Shown here: piece by piece, positions 13,845-25,479 of the stretch
How positions within the stretch are numbered: the first letter of the stretch is position 1
How the letters are laid out: each line of letters opens with the position of its first letter
Assembly (NCBI GenBank): GCA_026182355.1
Contig: JAPFBL010000068.1
Location: 2,807,001 to 2,871,000 of the forward strand
Length of the DNA stretch: 64,000 nt
From: Hermatobates lingyangjiaoensis
Taxonomy: Eukaryota > Arthropoda > Insecta > Hemiptera > Hermatobatidae
Direction: 5' to 3'
Translations under genes and position numbers: made by a program
Notes under the pieces: generated by a model
The model's input: only the letters and a program-made list of their open reading frames with translations
The model's database searches: none
What the model was told of the DNA's origin: nothing

Positions 13845-14080
13845 TAGTGGGATATGACGGCTTGGGGGAAGGAGGTGTAGTGCGGGCGTCCGGAGCTAGT
13901 GCGGACGATGGACCGTAGCTCGCAAGGACATCTGAAGAGTTGGCCGTGTGTGCAGCTCAAGTGAGCAGCCCTCTTCAGTAGTTCTTGCTACAGATAGGGA
14001 TCATTTCATGAGCTTGTCTCCAGGAACCATTAATTGCGACCGCCCTTCTAGTGCTACTGGGCCTGCAGTACTCTGAAAGC
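13845..14080. other. GC-richer block of unknown nature
   Basis: About 230 bases with clearly higher GC than the flanks, e.g. GTGCGGGCGTCCGGAGCTAG. No long frame on either strand. It could be an unrecognised repeat, a non-coding exon or a regulatory island. Confidence 0.3.
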
Positions 14081-17000
14081 ACTGTAATCACAAAATTAAT
14101 TCTCAAAACATCAATAGTTCGCTATTCAGAAATCACACATCACTCAAACAATATTCATTGTTAAATTTAAATGCTTATTTCTTAAAAGTTATAACAAGAA
14201 ATCTGCACAAGTCATGTTGTTCATTCAATAAAGACGCTATTTTATTGAAAAAGTGGAGCTTATTCAGGAAATTAGAAAAAAATCGCAGTAACACAGTCAG
14301 TTTCCTTGAAATTTTAGCTCTGTTATGTGGCTCTAAAGTTAGCCATAATTTGTTACATCAACGTGATAATAGGTAATTGAATCATTGTAATTTTTTTTTG
14401 GGAAAAAAAAATTTTTTAAAAAAGTAATATGAGTCTATAGTTCGTTGGTTTAGTTGATACACTGAGAACTTTGAAATCCTAAGATAAAAGACAAAACAAT
14501 TCTCTTAAAAGTCAATATTTTACCTTAAAATGGTGAAACGTAGGTGGAGCATATGACAATAGGGGGAAGTTGAACTGTCAGTTATGGACCTCTTAGCGAA
14601 AACATTGCATTCGCCTTTAATTTATAGGAGATCGTTGGAGATGTTAAAATATTCTCCTTGTTAAATTTCAGCAAAAGCCTTACTTAGCAATGTTGTTTTC
14701 GCAACATTGGCAAACTTTTAGGGTAATCATTAAGCTTTGGTCCTATTTCATCCTCATTATAATTGTTAATACGAATAAATTGGTTTCTATCCTGATTACC
14801 TGTTTTACGTATTTCGGTTTTGCTAAATTAGTTTTAGTTGTTTACTAAAATTAGTTTATTAATTTTTGTTATTAAATTAGTTTAGACTATTTGTTTTACT
14901 AAAAACAACATAATAATATGCATATGTTTTTATGCATAAACATATTGAAGGTTTTTGCGTATCTTTTGGTAAATGTTGTATATAATGCATATAAAAGTAT
15001 AAGGAGAAGTTAAATTTACTTAACGATTAGTATGTGAAATGGAGTGAAGTAGAAGAATATTGAATATATATAGCAAGTGTGAGGTTTATAAAGGTGTGTA
15101 GAGAAATCTTTTTTTAAAAGTGAATTTCTGAGTAGAATGTGAGAATGGAATATTTAAGAATGTATGCTTGTAACGATGAGTGTGTCTGTGTTAATGAGAC
15201 AGGCTTGTAATAGTAGAGGCCGACATAACCTAATTGTAGCTTCGCAAATTGTGTTCCGTATAAATTTAAAATAATTTCATTTTCTGCATTTCCTACGGGA
15301 AGTACGCATTAATTTATTAATGACATAGAAAATTAAGTGTTCAGTTAATGCTTGGGAAATCATGTCGGTAAAGTGAGCTTCTTATGAATTGAAGTCACAC
15401 AAGTTAAGCAAAGGGTATATTGACTTTTCTTTACTGTATTACCTGCATCTCGGATAAACATATTGTCCGTTAAAATTTCAGCCTTCTCTAAGTGTTCTAT
15501 CACAGTAGAAGTTTGGGCGACCTGGTCTGAACAATAGGGCTTTTAAGAGTCATATTTTGTTCCATTTTTACTCTGCTGAATGGTTTCCCAAGAGTGTTTT
15601 ATTTTCCATGAAACTTTAATTTTTATATTGAATATCCATCTTTTAAATTAAAACATGACACATACAAACATTAATGCACACTTTATTCCATTTTTAATCA
15701 ACTTTAAAATTTAAGACTATTTAAGGGTTATTTTAGATTATACATAAAAGAATGTAATTACTATATCTCGTGATTAAATATGACTGTTAAACTTTTGAAG
15801 GAATTCCAGATTAAAAGTAAAATGAACTGATTTTAAATAAAAAACTTTTTTTCTTAAATCATATAAGAGCAACAAACTTCGGTCAAAGTCAAGTAGTTTT
15901 CTTCAAGAACGTTTCACAAATACTTGCGTTTTAATTTATATTATTGTTTATATACTCTTTAAGTATGCTACTTAAAAATCTCTGGTGTTAAAATACACCA
16001 TTTTTGTATATATTGTGAAAACCACTATCAAAATAGTACTAGGAAGGAAAGTACGAGTCAAAAAGGCCCACCTATCTAGTTAGTTCGTCTCATTTTGTCA
16101 AGTATATTTACATTTTTCAAAAATTTCATTTAATAAACCGAAGTAGTTACACACTGATGTTTTTGTAACACGATTACAATTGTTCTGTGTGCTTTTGTAG
16201 TGAATTGAATATTTTTGTCATCTCGGTATTGGTATTGTGGTTACGAGGTATATTGTGGCGTGGTATATTGAACTCGTATGTTTTGGAAACTGGTTTTAGT
16301 TGACTGAAGATGGTCTGTGAGCAGTAATCCGCTTAAGGTCGTGAATTGTTCTATTTGATTGCTCTGGCGGAGTGTCGCTCTCGCCCCATCTCATGCTTCC
16401 CTAGTTTGAAGTAATTGTGAGTGTCAATTAAGATGCTTATCTCTGCACTAACTTGTATTAATTAGCGACTAACATGCAAGCCTGTCTTGTTTGTTCAGGA
16501 CATTTTCAACTCAAGACCTTCTACCATAAACATTCAACATTTTATTATGTACATGGTTAGACTATTATCAAAACAAACTTAGAAATACAATAGTTTCTTT
16601 TGAGTAATTATAAAATTGTTGGTTAATTCCTGTTGTGAGGCTTAGCTTAGTTTATCCAATTCCCTAGTTTAAACACACTCTCAGAAAATAAGTCCATCCT
16701 CTCTTAATTTAAAAAAATGCGTCGAAAGATCAGTGGTTCTCGACTGCAATCACTAAAGGGGGTCATGGTCACTAGTAATGACTAATTAAAGGTTCACAGC
16801 AGAATTTGAGTACGTACACATCTGGAGAAGTTTTATTCTAGGATATGCCAATTGTCATCAGGAAAAGTATTCCCTTATTCCATTGCAATACGGAATAAAG
16901 AGGAATAAAATAAAGAGGTTTTATTTTACTAAAGCCAGAACTACTGGCAAGGAGCAAGATTAGCAAAGGAGCAAAACATTAGGAATGCTATATATTGAAA

Positions 17001-19494
17001 AGGTTCAGTTATCCCTTAACAATAGCCGTACGATGTTGATATTGCTAATTTAAATAGTAATACTGGGGTGTTTTAAGTTAATTTCAGTTTTTTTGTTGTT
17101 TCAACCTGAAAGTGTTATTTCATATTGCTTAGTAAAATTGAGCTTTTTGGTTGGTCTCCTTGTTTCGTGGAGCGTTCTTGTTTACGCTGACAGTTGTGTT
17201 CAAGTTTCTATTCCTAATCTTATCCATTAGTGTAATAGTTAATTGTTTTTCGTATTTTTGGTCAATTAAAAAAGGTTTTAAATTAAACCAGAATGTAGTT
17301 TTTGAAATTTTGATTTGAAATTTGCTGATAAATATTGTTTATTATATTTTGTTCTACGGTTGATATATCTATTAAGTTTTATAATTATATCTGAGATTTT
17401 AAATATGGACTTTCATGAAGATATATAGAAAAGTTTTGAGTGAATGTTATAAAAATAGTTGAAGTTATATTCTGAAATTTGCTTGAAAATTTATCAAACA
17501 AGTACGAATTTTTTTTTGTTAACATGACATAGTTACAGTTTATTTTGAAAATAAATAGCTGATTATATTAATTCGATGGATGATTTAATATTAATTGACA
17601 GTCCTTACCAAAAAGAAATGGAGAAAGTGGTAAATAGGTTTAATCAAAGTGTATTGAACATTAATCTCAAAGTTACTTTGCTGTATAAATAATATTACAG
17701 GACTTCTGAATTATTAGTGTATTAAAAATACTACTAGAAGTAATGATTACTAGAAGTAATTAGTAGAAACTATGTTTACTTAATGATCCAGTTGAGAGAT
17801 ATTGTTTTTCTGAAAGCTAAATAAGATTTAGAAATTTAGTTTTATAACCGCAACAAAAAGAGATAATGGATTATTTGACTATTCTGGAAAATCATCAATA
17901 GCGGTTGCTCCTTAGGAATGACTTCACCTACTTTCCTTTTCCAAAAAGTTTACGATTGAAGGAAAAAGAAAAGAAAATATTCCACATTTAACATGAAAGG
18001 AGATTTTCCGAAGATATTTAGCTGAATGCATGTGGAAAATTTCAGCTTTGAACACAACTAGAAGCAAATGTGCAAATATTATAATAATTTCTGGTCACAG
18101 ATTATATTAAAAGTCTTAATCTCTGAACCTTGTTTTAATAAAGCTGGAATTTTTTTAAAAGAATGTAAGCACATACGTATATGTAAAAGTCATAAATCAA
18201 GTAAAATAGTTACAATGTAAGAATAAGTTTAGAAAACGAAATGTAACCTTATTGGAAGGTACACAAAACTATTCCATTTAAAGATCTTGAACTTTGGTTA
18301 CCAAAGTAAACTATCTTGTTAATGAATTTTAAATTAAAATGTGCATACATCTTCATCAAGTATCATGCAAAACAATTGCTCCAAGAATATACTGGTTCGT
18401 CAACTTACATGGTCCGATCGTGAATTATTATAGGCACAAAATTGTGAACTTTCTAAATATGGGGAAAATATTTGAGTAATATTAGATGCAAAAATTACTT
18501 CAATGTCAAAAAATCAATGAAATTTAAAGGAGCCCGAACTACTGAAGTAGTCTGTGAAAATTAATAATTCTTTCTCTAGATATTGGATCATGACTTACTA
18601 ACGTATCATTGGCTTATCTTGGGAATAAATAGATCAACAGTAATACACAATTGAATCGCATATTGTTATTTAAAAAAAAAAAAGAACCTGTCTATTCTAA
18701 ATTTAAATGGATGGAGTTATTTATGAACAGGCATTGGATTACTAATGTGTTCTCGCGAACACATTACTAATATTCTTCTCCTGTATTCTCGCGAATGTAA
18801 TCACGGTTGAATTACTGAATTTCATTTAATGAACTAAGCAACAAATTAAGTTCATTAAACTGTACGTGGATGATTTGTTTTTTATTATTCAAAAAGGAGA
18901 AACACATGTTTAATGTATTTATAAGTCATATAACAATTGTTCAGAATTTACATGTGAGAGAGGAGATGGCTTACATCCATATCTTGATGTGACAATTTGG
19001 AGCGGTCAATATGGTAATATTTTAATTGAATAGTTTTATTTTAATTGGTGGTCGAAGGACACTAGTTCTGGAAGAATTCTTAATTACTGCTCTTTCCACG
19101 CTATGAACCAACAACTGGATTCTGTCTCAACTTAGTGAAAACAAGTGATTTAAATCAGCAGGGTATGTTTCATGAAAAAAAATAAGAAAATAGTAAAAAT
19201 GTGACTAGGGAAAGATAAAGAAAATGCATTCACTACATTGGCAATTGCAGTGAGTTGTCAAAGCTATAATTTTAGTGATGACGATAATTTTAGTGTTGGG
19301 TTTATACAAGTAACTAATGTCTGTTTTTCACATGTTCTTTGTTTGTAATGTAATATATCTATAAAGTCTCAAATATCAGAACACACACGTAACTTTACAA
19401 TAAAAGAAATCCTCAGAGGTGTGAGAAACGGAAAAAAGAGAATTATGAGAAAACGAAAACGTTAACAAACAAGGAAAAAAGAGCACTTACTGAC

Positions 19495-19514
19495 GGGGGG
19501 GGGGGGGGGGGGGG
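19495..19514 (+). repeat. Homopolymer of 20 G
   Basis: An uninterrupted G run, exceptional in AT-rich DNA. Confidence 0.9.
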
Positions 19515-19918
19515 CAGTGAAGTGTTAAACTAATGGACTTTGTATGAGAGAAGCCTCTATGGTAGTTGTCATATAAATAAACAGGCTATAAATCTGATTT
19601 GAGCATTCTAGGGCTCATATGAATCAGAGATGAATATTATTAACGTTGTTTAACCATATTTTGAATTTTTTTTGTATTAATATTAGTTCTCGAATGCTCA
19701 AATTAGATTAATTAGTTGTCTTAATATAGTGTAAAAGATGTTCTTACGCCTTTCCTTGTCTAACGATCCAGTAGTTTTCCATTTGATTGAAGACATTCTT
19801 CCATCCCCTCCTTTCATCTTTTTTGTTGATGCTGTTGTGGTGGAGCATATATCGTATTATACATACGGCGTGTATGACATTTAAACAACATTGAAAAACA
19901 AAAACGGAAGAAATAAAT

Positions 19919-19953
19919 GTTCTGAGGCCTTTCAATTTACGTCATCAGATAGC
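19919..19953 (-). ncRNA. Hammerhead-like motif, decayed (GGCC family)
   Basis: Minus strand: CTGATGA, C, a poor stem II, GAA, AGGCCT, C, AGA. It matches the family at 22.35 kb but stem I has mismatches. A (TA)n tract lies about 15 bases away on the opposite side (higher coordinates). Confidence 0.3.
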
Positions 19954-19960
19954 AAAGTAA

Positions 19961-19966
<6 letters not shown>

Positions 19967-19995
<29 letters not shown>
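19967..19995. repeat. (TA)n microsatellite
   Basis: Borders a GTCAACGTC terminus shared with 38.59 kb. Confidence 0.95.
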
Positions 19996-19998
<3 letters not shown>

Positions 19999-20031
19999 AA
20001 CGTCCAAACCATAATAAAAAATGATAAAGAC

Positions 20032-20073
20032 GACTAAGATCTTCAACTGTAACAAGTGGTCTTCGTCAGAGTC
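20032..20073 (-). ncRNA. Hammerhead-like motif (GACT/AGTC family), second copy
   Basis: Minus strand: GACT, CTGACGA, A, GACC..., GAAGATCT, T, AGTC. It shares the lost A with the 47.97-kb copy. (TA)n lies at 19967-19995. Confidence 0.32.
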
Positions 20074-21156
20074 AAATCCCAACTGATGGTCAGAGTTAAA
20101 TGTTGGGATTTGACTATGAAGAAAACCGATTGTTATGGTTTTGAAATACTAATATAATAATAATAATAATAATAATATATATATATATCAACGACGAAAA
20201 CACATTAAAAACTCCAGAAATTGGACTAAACTTTTCAACCAAAATAACTGACTAAAGTCAAAGTCACAGTGGAGCTATAATTAGATCCAGTCGAAGTAAC
20301 TCTGACAAAGACCAATTATTTAGTTTGTAAGATCTAAAACCAATTCTGAATTTCTTACTGTGATTAAAACGTTGATTTTTATTTCACGTTATAAGTAATA
20401 TATAAAAGAATACGTATATATAGGTGTATATTACTTATTTGCACACAGGAAATCATCACAATGATAATAAAGAATAAAATTATTTTGAATTATTCTAGTT
20501 ATTCATTTTAGATATTTGAAGAAACGAAGAATATTATAAATGGCACAAATAGAAATGTTGAATACAGGCAGTAGGTATAATTTTAAAGGTGTTAAAATAT
20601 CTACGAAATACAATAGTTAGGGAGGACAGGTTTAATAACTGCATTTCTTACAACTATGTGGACAGGATGTTTGTCTAATTTAAATAAACCTGGACTATTG
20701 TTAATTAAACTCAGAAAGTTATTTTTAATCGATGTTGACTCTGTAATATTACGTTTAATAATTAACCTTTCATAAAAAGGTTTCTTTGTCCTCGTTCCAG
20801 TTTATGGTATAAAATTGTTGAATACTTTGACAATAAGAACATCTGAAAGCTTTAGAAATTTCTTATTTTCCCTATTTATTTTTGCTGATTTCGTGGAAAA
20901 CAAATATCACCCTTGTGATCTTTGCAAATCTTTTCTTATCCCAACCACATATATTCTACACTATTTTTTTTTATTGAGTTTTGGTCAAACGTCAAACAAA
21001 TCTAAAAAAAACCTTAAGCTTACGTTTCGTCTACATTTTTATCCATCCTCAGGGTACAACAATTCAAATTTAATTAGCCTAAGATGAAAAAATAATGAAT
21101 AGTGTAACACTATTTTTTCAAGTTACGCTGGACCAAACATAGTTCAATCAAGATAG

Positions 21157-21185
21157 TATATATATATATATATTATATATATATA

Positions 21186-21216
<31 letters not shown>

Positions 21217-21230
21217 TATATATATATAAT
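21157..21230. repeat. Interrupted (TA)n with a short (CA)n
   Basis: TA runs broken by TATTATA, with ACACACACA near 21206. Confidence 0.95.
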
Positions 21231-21488
21231 GAATTTAATATAATGTAGCCACCTTTCGTGTGCAACATAATCATCGTATGTCTCTGACGTTGACGAGTTA
21301 CTTTGATGGACAGATTATACTCCCATTGGACATTTTTTATTGTAGTTTAGAAGTTTTAGCTGTAGAGTTAGACGTTGTAGTTTAGTTGTTGAAAATGCAT
21401 ATATATTATATATATATATATATATATAAATTTAAATTACACAAAGCACGACACAGAAAAGAGAATACAAAGAAAACTTACAGAATTC

Positions 21489-21520
21489 AATATTTCGAAC
21501 TGTTGTTCGTCATCAGGAGA
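21489..21520 (-). ncRNA. Hammerhead-like motif in the minus-strand PLE tail
   Basis: Minus strand: CTGATGA, C, stem II GAAC-AACA-GTTC, GAA, box ATAT, T, GA... Core at 21493-21516. Stem I is weak (about two pairs). It lies downstream of the GIY-YIG remnant that stops at 21858. Confidence 0.45.
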
Positions 21521-21659
21521 GTAGACTAGTAGAGAGGACGAAGTGAGAGAGATCTCCCCACGTCGAAGAACGGAGCGCGAATGAAGAAATAAAGAGTCAA
21601 CCGAAGAGAGCAGCACTAGCGTAAAAAAGGAGCTAGGCACTAAACGTCGGAGAACGGAG

Positions 21660-21850
21660 AAAGCAAAAACAATAGATAAAATTATAAAATTAAAAATTAC
21701 AAAAAAGGAAATAATAAAAAAAAAATAAATAAATAAATAAATAAAATAAAAAATATATATAATAAAAAAAGGAAAAAAAATAATAATAAAATAAAAAAAA
21801 AATATATATATGAATATGAATATATAAGTTAAAAATAAAAGAAAAAACAA
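21660..21850 (-). repeat. A-rich low-complexity tract
   Basis: Runs of A with AAAT/AATA units in the tail of the minus-strand PLE copy. On the minus strand it is T-rich and yields a spurious Phe/Ile frame. Confidence 0.9.
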
Positions 21851-22078
21851 ATAAAAGTTAACGCTTCTGATTTAAACCGGGATCTGATCGGGCCCCCAAT
21901 AACCATATGTGGGCCTCCTCAGACGCTCTTAATGTCAAACTACGGTCATCAGTGGTCACTAGCTTAATGATTTGAACAGAAAAGCAGTCATTAAAAGAAA
22001 GGTTATGGCTGTTGGCATGGATAGCTACAGGAAGCTGTTTGCGCTGACCGACCGAAGCTCTATGGTTGTTCAAACGCT

Positions 22079-22080
<2 letters not shown>

Positions 22081-22118
<38 letters not shown>
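22081..22118. repeat. (TA)n between two outward-facing PLE ends
   Basis: Separates the truncated heads of the minus- and plus-strand PLE remnants. Confidence 0.95.
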
Positions 22119-22121
<3 letters not shown>

Positions 22122-22416
22122 ATGTGAAATAAGAAGAAACATTGTTGAAAGCGCCCTCATAAAAGGCTTTTCTAAGAGCTTAGTCAACACTAGTCCAGGC
22201 CTTTTTAAATTAGATGCATTTCTAATTGAAGGAATCGTTAAACAAATCAAGACTATTTCAACTGTAATAGGGAAAAATACTGTCAATGATGCCAATCTTA
22301 ATCCAACTTTAAATCAAAATTCATAACCTTGCTACAACTTGTATTCACTTGCTCTCTGACGACGTGAAAACGAAAGGCCTCAGAGCGACTATCTTCGTTT
22401 TGTGTTGAGTTACCTG
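22105..22416 (+). mobile_element. Penelope-like element 3' end (GIY-YIG C-terminus plus tail)
   Basis: A plus-strand frame ending at 22326 reads CEIRRNIVESALIKGFSK, then SLVNTSPGLFKLDAFLIEG. This is the IESALI...NxSPGxxKLD pattern I associate with the C-terminal end of PLE GIY-YIG endonuclease domains. Its upstream part is replaced by (TA)n at 22081-22118. The stop codon is followed after about 25 bases by a well-formed hammerhead-like motif (22348-22389), then by a (TA)n tract at 22418. Order: coding end, ribozyme-like tail, (TA)n. It is a 5'-truncated, inactive copy. Confidence 0.7.
22348..22389 (+). ncRNA. Hammerhead-ribozyme-like motif at a PLE 3' end (best formed)
   Basis: Stem I GCTCT (22351-22355), CTGACGA (22356-22362), one unpaired C, stem II GT-GAAA-AC with a GNRA-type loop, GAA, palindromic box AGGCCT (22375-22380), cleavage-position C (22381), then AGAGC (22382-22386) pairing with GCTCT. 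Stem I extends to 7 pairs with one G-U. This is the order of a hammerhead with a minimal stem III. It follows the PLE stop codon by about 25 bases. Confidence 0.55.
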
Positions 22417-22475
22417 AATATATATATATATATATGGATTAATTTACCACAATGAAAACAATTTTTTGAAACAAT

Positions 22476-22511
22476 GCTCTAAGGCCTTTCGTTAACACAT
22501 CGTCAGAGAGC
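22476..22511 (-). ncRNA. Hammerhead-like motif, left arm of the same hairpin
   Basis: Exact inverted copy of 22584-22619, pointing in the opposite direction. Confidence 0.45.
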
Positions 22512-22583
22512 AAGTGAAATTTCCAATTCTGGTAATTTCAATCAGCCAAGTTAACAAGTATTTATGGTTTTTTTAGTTCACTT

Positions 22584-22619
22584 GCTCTCTGACGATGTGT
22601 TAACGAAAGGCCTTAGAGC
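22584..22619 (+). ncRNA. Hammerhead-like motif, right arm of a hairpin
   Basis: Same family as the motif at 22.35 kb: GCTCT, CTGACGA, T, a weak stem II (GTGTTAAC), GAA, AGGCCT, T, AGAGC. Stem I pairs perfectly. Confidence 0.45.
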
Positions 22620-22775
22620 ATTGTTTCAAAAAATTGTTTTCATTGTGGTAAATTAATCCATCTATTATATCAAGTGTTATTTTGATTATTATTCATATAT
22701 ATAGCTACTTGTTTCACCAACATTTCGGCGTACATTTATGTCTTCCTCAGGGCTAAAAGCATGTTTTTACTATTA

Positions 22776-22803
22776 CCACTACTACTACTACTACTACTAC
22801 TAC
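22776..22803 (+). repeat. (ACT)n microsatellite
   Basis: About nine ACT units. Confidence 0.95.
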
Positions 22804-23439
22804 AATTTGGGATTTTGTTCATTTATATATAATATACATGTTAAATTGTTTACTGAAGGTTTAGTGGAAAGGTAATAATTGATAATCTGGATGAAAACTA
22901 TGGATTTTCACATTGAAATATGGTTTTCCATTTGTACAGAACTACAGAGATCGATATTTACTTACTTCGGATATCTGTTCTATTTTCAACATTCCTTCGT
23001 TTAGCTATACTTCATGGGGTATAAATATTTGGGAAATCAGCTCGACTGGTGTCAATGTATGCTGGATGTTTCATTCTGAACTTTGAACACCCAGTGTTAA
23101 CATGTTTTATTACGTTTGGCTATTTTTATGTGTTTAGTCCCGGTGGTTATTGCATTGTGGAAAAATGTTAATGTAGATTTCACTAATCAATAACTACAAT
23201 CCAATTCAATCCATACATATAATTTAGTGGCACCATTATATATTAGTACTTCAGATAGTCCTGCAATAATTGAAGTTTCATCCTTGTAACATGGTATGGT
23301 TGGATCTTAAATGTTATTCTAAATTCAAGGCCAATTTCTCTAAGTCAAATTTCTTAAAGGTCAAATATCTTAAAGATTGAGAAAAGATATTTTTGCAGCG
23401 CCGTGTTATTTTAGCTAAAATAAAATCTATTATAATATA

Positions 23440-23445
23440 TTTATT
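23440..23445 (-). terminator. Candidate polyadenylation signal AATAAA
   Basis: The minus strand has AATAAA 11 bases after the receptor stop codon. The spacing is unusually short, and such hexamers are common by chance in AT-rich DNA. Support is positional only. Confidence 0.3.
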
Positions 23446-23455
23446 CTGCAATGCC

Positions 23456-23749
23456 TTAATAGTGAGAAGAAAACTTACTCACAGTAGGCTTATAAACGTT
23501 AGATTGAATTAGGCATGGCTCTAAACAACGTCCGAGAGACTTATCACCTGTGACCTGTGTGGTTTCCTGGCGACGACGGGCAAGTCGAGGGCAGAGAAGC
23601 ATGACGAGGGCTCTCCTGAAGTTCTGACCGGAGACACAATAGAGGACAAAGTTGATGCCGAAGTTTGTGGTGAAGAGGACATTGAAGTAGTGCTGTAGTA
23701 GGATGATTGTTTGCACGTCTCCTCCGTCCACCATTTCATCTTCGTCTAC
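23456..23749 (-). CDS. CNMaR-like: Peptide GPCR, coding exon 4 (ECL3, TM7, C-terminal tail)
   Basis: This exon encodes residues 273-369 and the TAA stop. The chosen acceptor is ttgcag|GTA. An alternative six bases upstream (gtacag|TTG, exon start 23755) keeps the frame and adds LQ. The acidic stretch DEDEMVDGGD is extracellular loop 3. TM7 (about 285-309) ends in N305-F-V-L-Y309, replacing the usual NPxxY. CVSGQNFRRAL is helix 8, followed by C325 as a possible palmitoylation site. The tail is basic, then polar. There is a strong donor-like site inside the tail (ACT|GTGAGTAAG, exon end 23483). The last eight residues could therefore be intron read-through, and a further short exon could exist downstream. 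An AATAAA 11 bases after the stop argues for the end used here. Confidence 0.88.
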   Translation of the reverse strand, partial: VDEDEMVDGGDVQTIILLQHYFNVLFTTNFGINFVLYCVSGQNFRRALVMLLCPRLARRRQETTQVTGDKSLGRCLEPCLIQSNVYKPTVSKFSSHY

Positions 23750-25479
23750 CTGCAACTGTACGACCACCAGTTGAATGCATTTCGTGCTAAAGGTCTTCTT
23801 GTAGGATATATCCGTTTATAATGCTTCACAACATTACATTTGTAACTGTAAGGATGACACTCATGCAAAGAAAACTGATTAGTAAAATTATTTTCACTTC
23901 TACAACTGTACCCATTAGTATCTGTAACTGAAAAATCATGTATTTCTTATGGATGCTATAAATAATCAATTAATTCACATGTAGTATACAAACAATGGTT
24001 TATTTCGTGTGGACAACACGATTTGTCAATTAATAGAATACCTGCATCGTACTTATATTGAACGATGTAAGCATATATGTATTTTGTGGTAAACAGGAAT
24101 AATTAATTAACTCACTTACAGTATAGAGAAATAACTTAGTTTTAGTAACTAAGTTATAACTGGGGATATAACCCCATAAATGCACTTATAGTGTAGTGTA
24201 ATAATTTATTTTTCATAAGAACAGGAAAATTAATTTAGTTTTAGGACTAATTCTCATTTCTCGTGGACTACTCCACTACTATACATATTTCTTCAGTATA
24301 TATCTAATGTTTGGTAGTAAATCTTCTCTTAGAATTAATCTATTAAAAGATTAAGATGTATAAGGAAACATTTACCGGTGGACATTTATGTAACTCTTAT
24401 AGTGGTTTTGCCAGAAAGATGTGACTACCCGAATGAAAAAAATAGTTCTAAAGAACAGACTAATCAGCCATGAAAGGCTTCAATCGTGACTTAATATTGA
24501 GTAAATAACAACCAATTTCTTCTTATCACAACTATAAAAAGAAACTGTCGGTTTTTCTAGGTCATCTTTAGATTACTGATGAACACTATCACTTCATGAA
24601 AAGCTACACTTATTCTGGTGCTGTCTTTAAAGAGCAAAAGAGAGGAAATTGAGCAGTTAGAGTGAGAAAGTAAAGAGAGAGTATCACCAAACTCTTTGCA
24701 TAGTCTGGAAGGGTTGAATACACTTGACCCTTGCAGGCCACTTCCAATTTCCCTGATAAGTTTTGGGTTGGTTTTAATACTTTTAAACTGTTTATTACTT
24801 TGAAATCAGAATGCACTAAATGGTGCTAGGCGTTGGATTTTGCTATTGAAAGGTGTGATGTCCACATTTTAGACACATCAATTTCTAAATCTAGTATTTT
24901 AGTCCTGGCAACTGGTATCTCTCTAATCTGTTAAAGTTATGGTTATGCTATAACAAATTCCTTCTTGCGTTACAAATAATTCGCTTTAAGATTAATTAAT
25001 AATTTCATCAAAATAAAATTAAGTTACAGAAGCTGGGAAAGTCACATTGCTAAGAGATCAAAGGAGACTTCTCCAACACACTAAATATTGGGTAAAAACC
25101 ACATTTTCTAGTTAGAATCGTTAGTTTAGTCATGAAATTGTCTAGAGAAATCTTTGGAGTCAGGATATTATGATGAGCATGAATATAATATTACTAAGAA
25201 CCCCAAACTAACTGTCACTTTAGTCTTTTACTTTTTGAAGAACTCAACAAACATTGTTTGTTTTCGCAGTACTTTAAAGTAATCGTTTCATTTTTAGAAT
25301 TTTTTCGATATGCGATAACTGTTATTTTTGAGATTTGAATGAGAGTTAATGCTGATTGGTAGACGTATTTGTTTGACTGAAACCGTCCGGAAATTAGACA
25401 GGAACGATTCTAACGGGTCAATCATCTTTCCTATGAGAATGAAGTCTCCCTTGCTGCTGACAGGTCAACCGCATTTTAA

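Larger units (their letters stand above)
2130..19490. other. Downstream intergenic DNA, mostly without recognisable genes
   Basis: AT-rich sequence 3' of the receptor. Items annotated separately are the hairpins at 8.9-9.3 kb, (CT)n at 9.87 kb, a dispersed repeat at 10.9 kb, (TA)n at 11.5 and 11.8 kb and a GC-richer block at 13.85-14.08 kb. Short imperfect repeats of a TTCGTCGTAC unit occur near 12.63-12.69 kb. 2.1-8.9 kb and 14.1-19.4 kb hold no supported gene. A small palindrome around TTCTCGCGAA lies at 18743-18766, and that decamer recurs at about 18785. Confidence 0.6.
21405..22080 (-). mobile_element. Second Penelope-like element 3' end, opposite orientation
   Basis: The minus strand from 22080 to 21858 reads RLNNHRASVGQRKQLPVAIH, then ANSHNLSFNDCFSVQII and SEEAHIWLLGARSDPGLN, ending at a stop at 21858. 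The NNHR, LPVA, H...FxDC and LE(E)A..I....PGLN order matches a PLE GIY-YIG endonuclease C-terminus. About 340 bases of A/T-rich non-coding tail follow, containing a hammerhead-like core at 21493-21516. The element ends at (TA)n at about 21405-21427. It faces away from the plus-strand PLE tail, with (TA)n between the two truncated heads. Confidence 0.65.
22436..22659. repeat. Hairpin with 83-bp perfect arms
   Basis: Arms 22436-22518 and 22577-22659 are exact reverse complements with a 58-base spacer. (TA)n abuts the left end. Each arm carries an outward-pointing hammerhead-like motif. Confidence 0.92.

Noticed and set aside
16830..16870. CATCAGG with nearby inverted sequence
   Set aside because: No GAAA partner within range and no flanking stem.
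21437..21850. 137-codon minus-strand frame rich in Phe and Ile
   Set aside because: Translation of an A-rich low-complexity tract in a PLE tail; no protein family.
22723..22750. Minus-strand CTGAGGA ... GAAA motif
   Set aside because: The two sides of stem II do not pair adjacent to GAAA (GACATA against TACGCC). Too decayed to list as a motif, though it may be an old family member.
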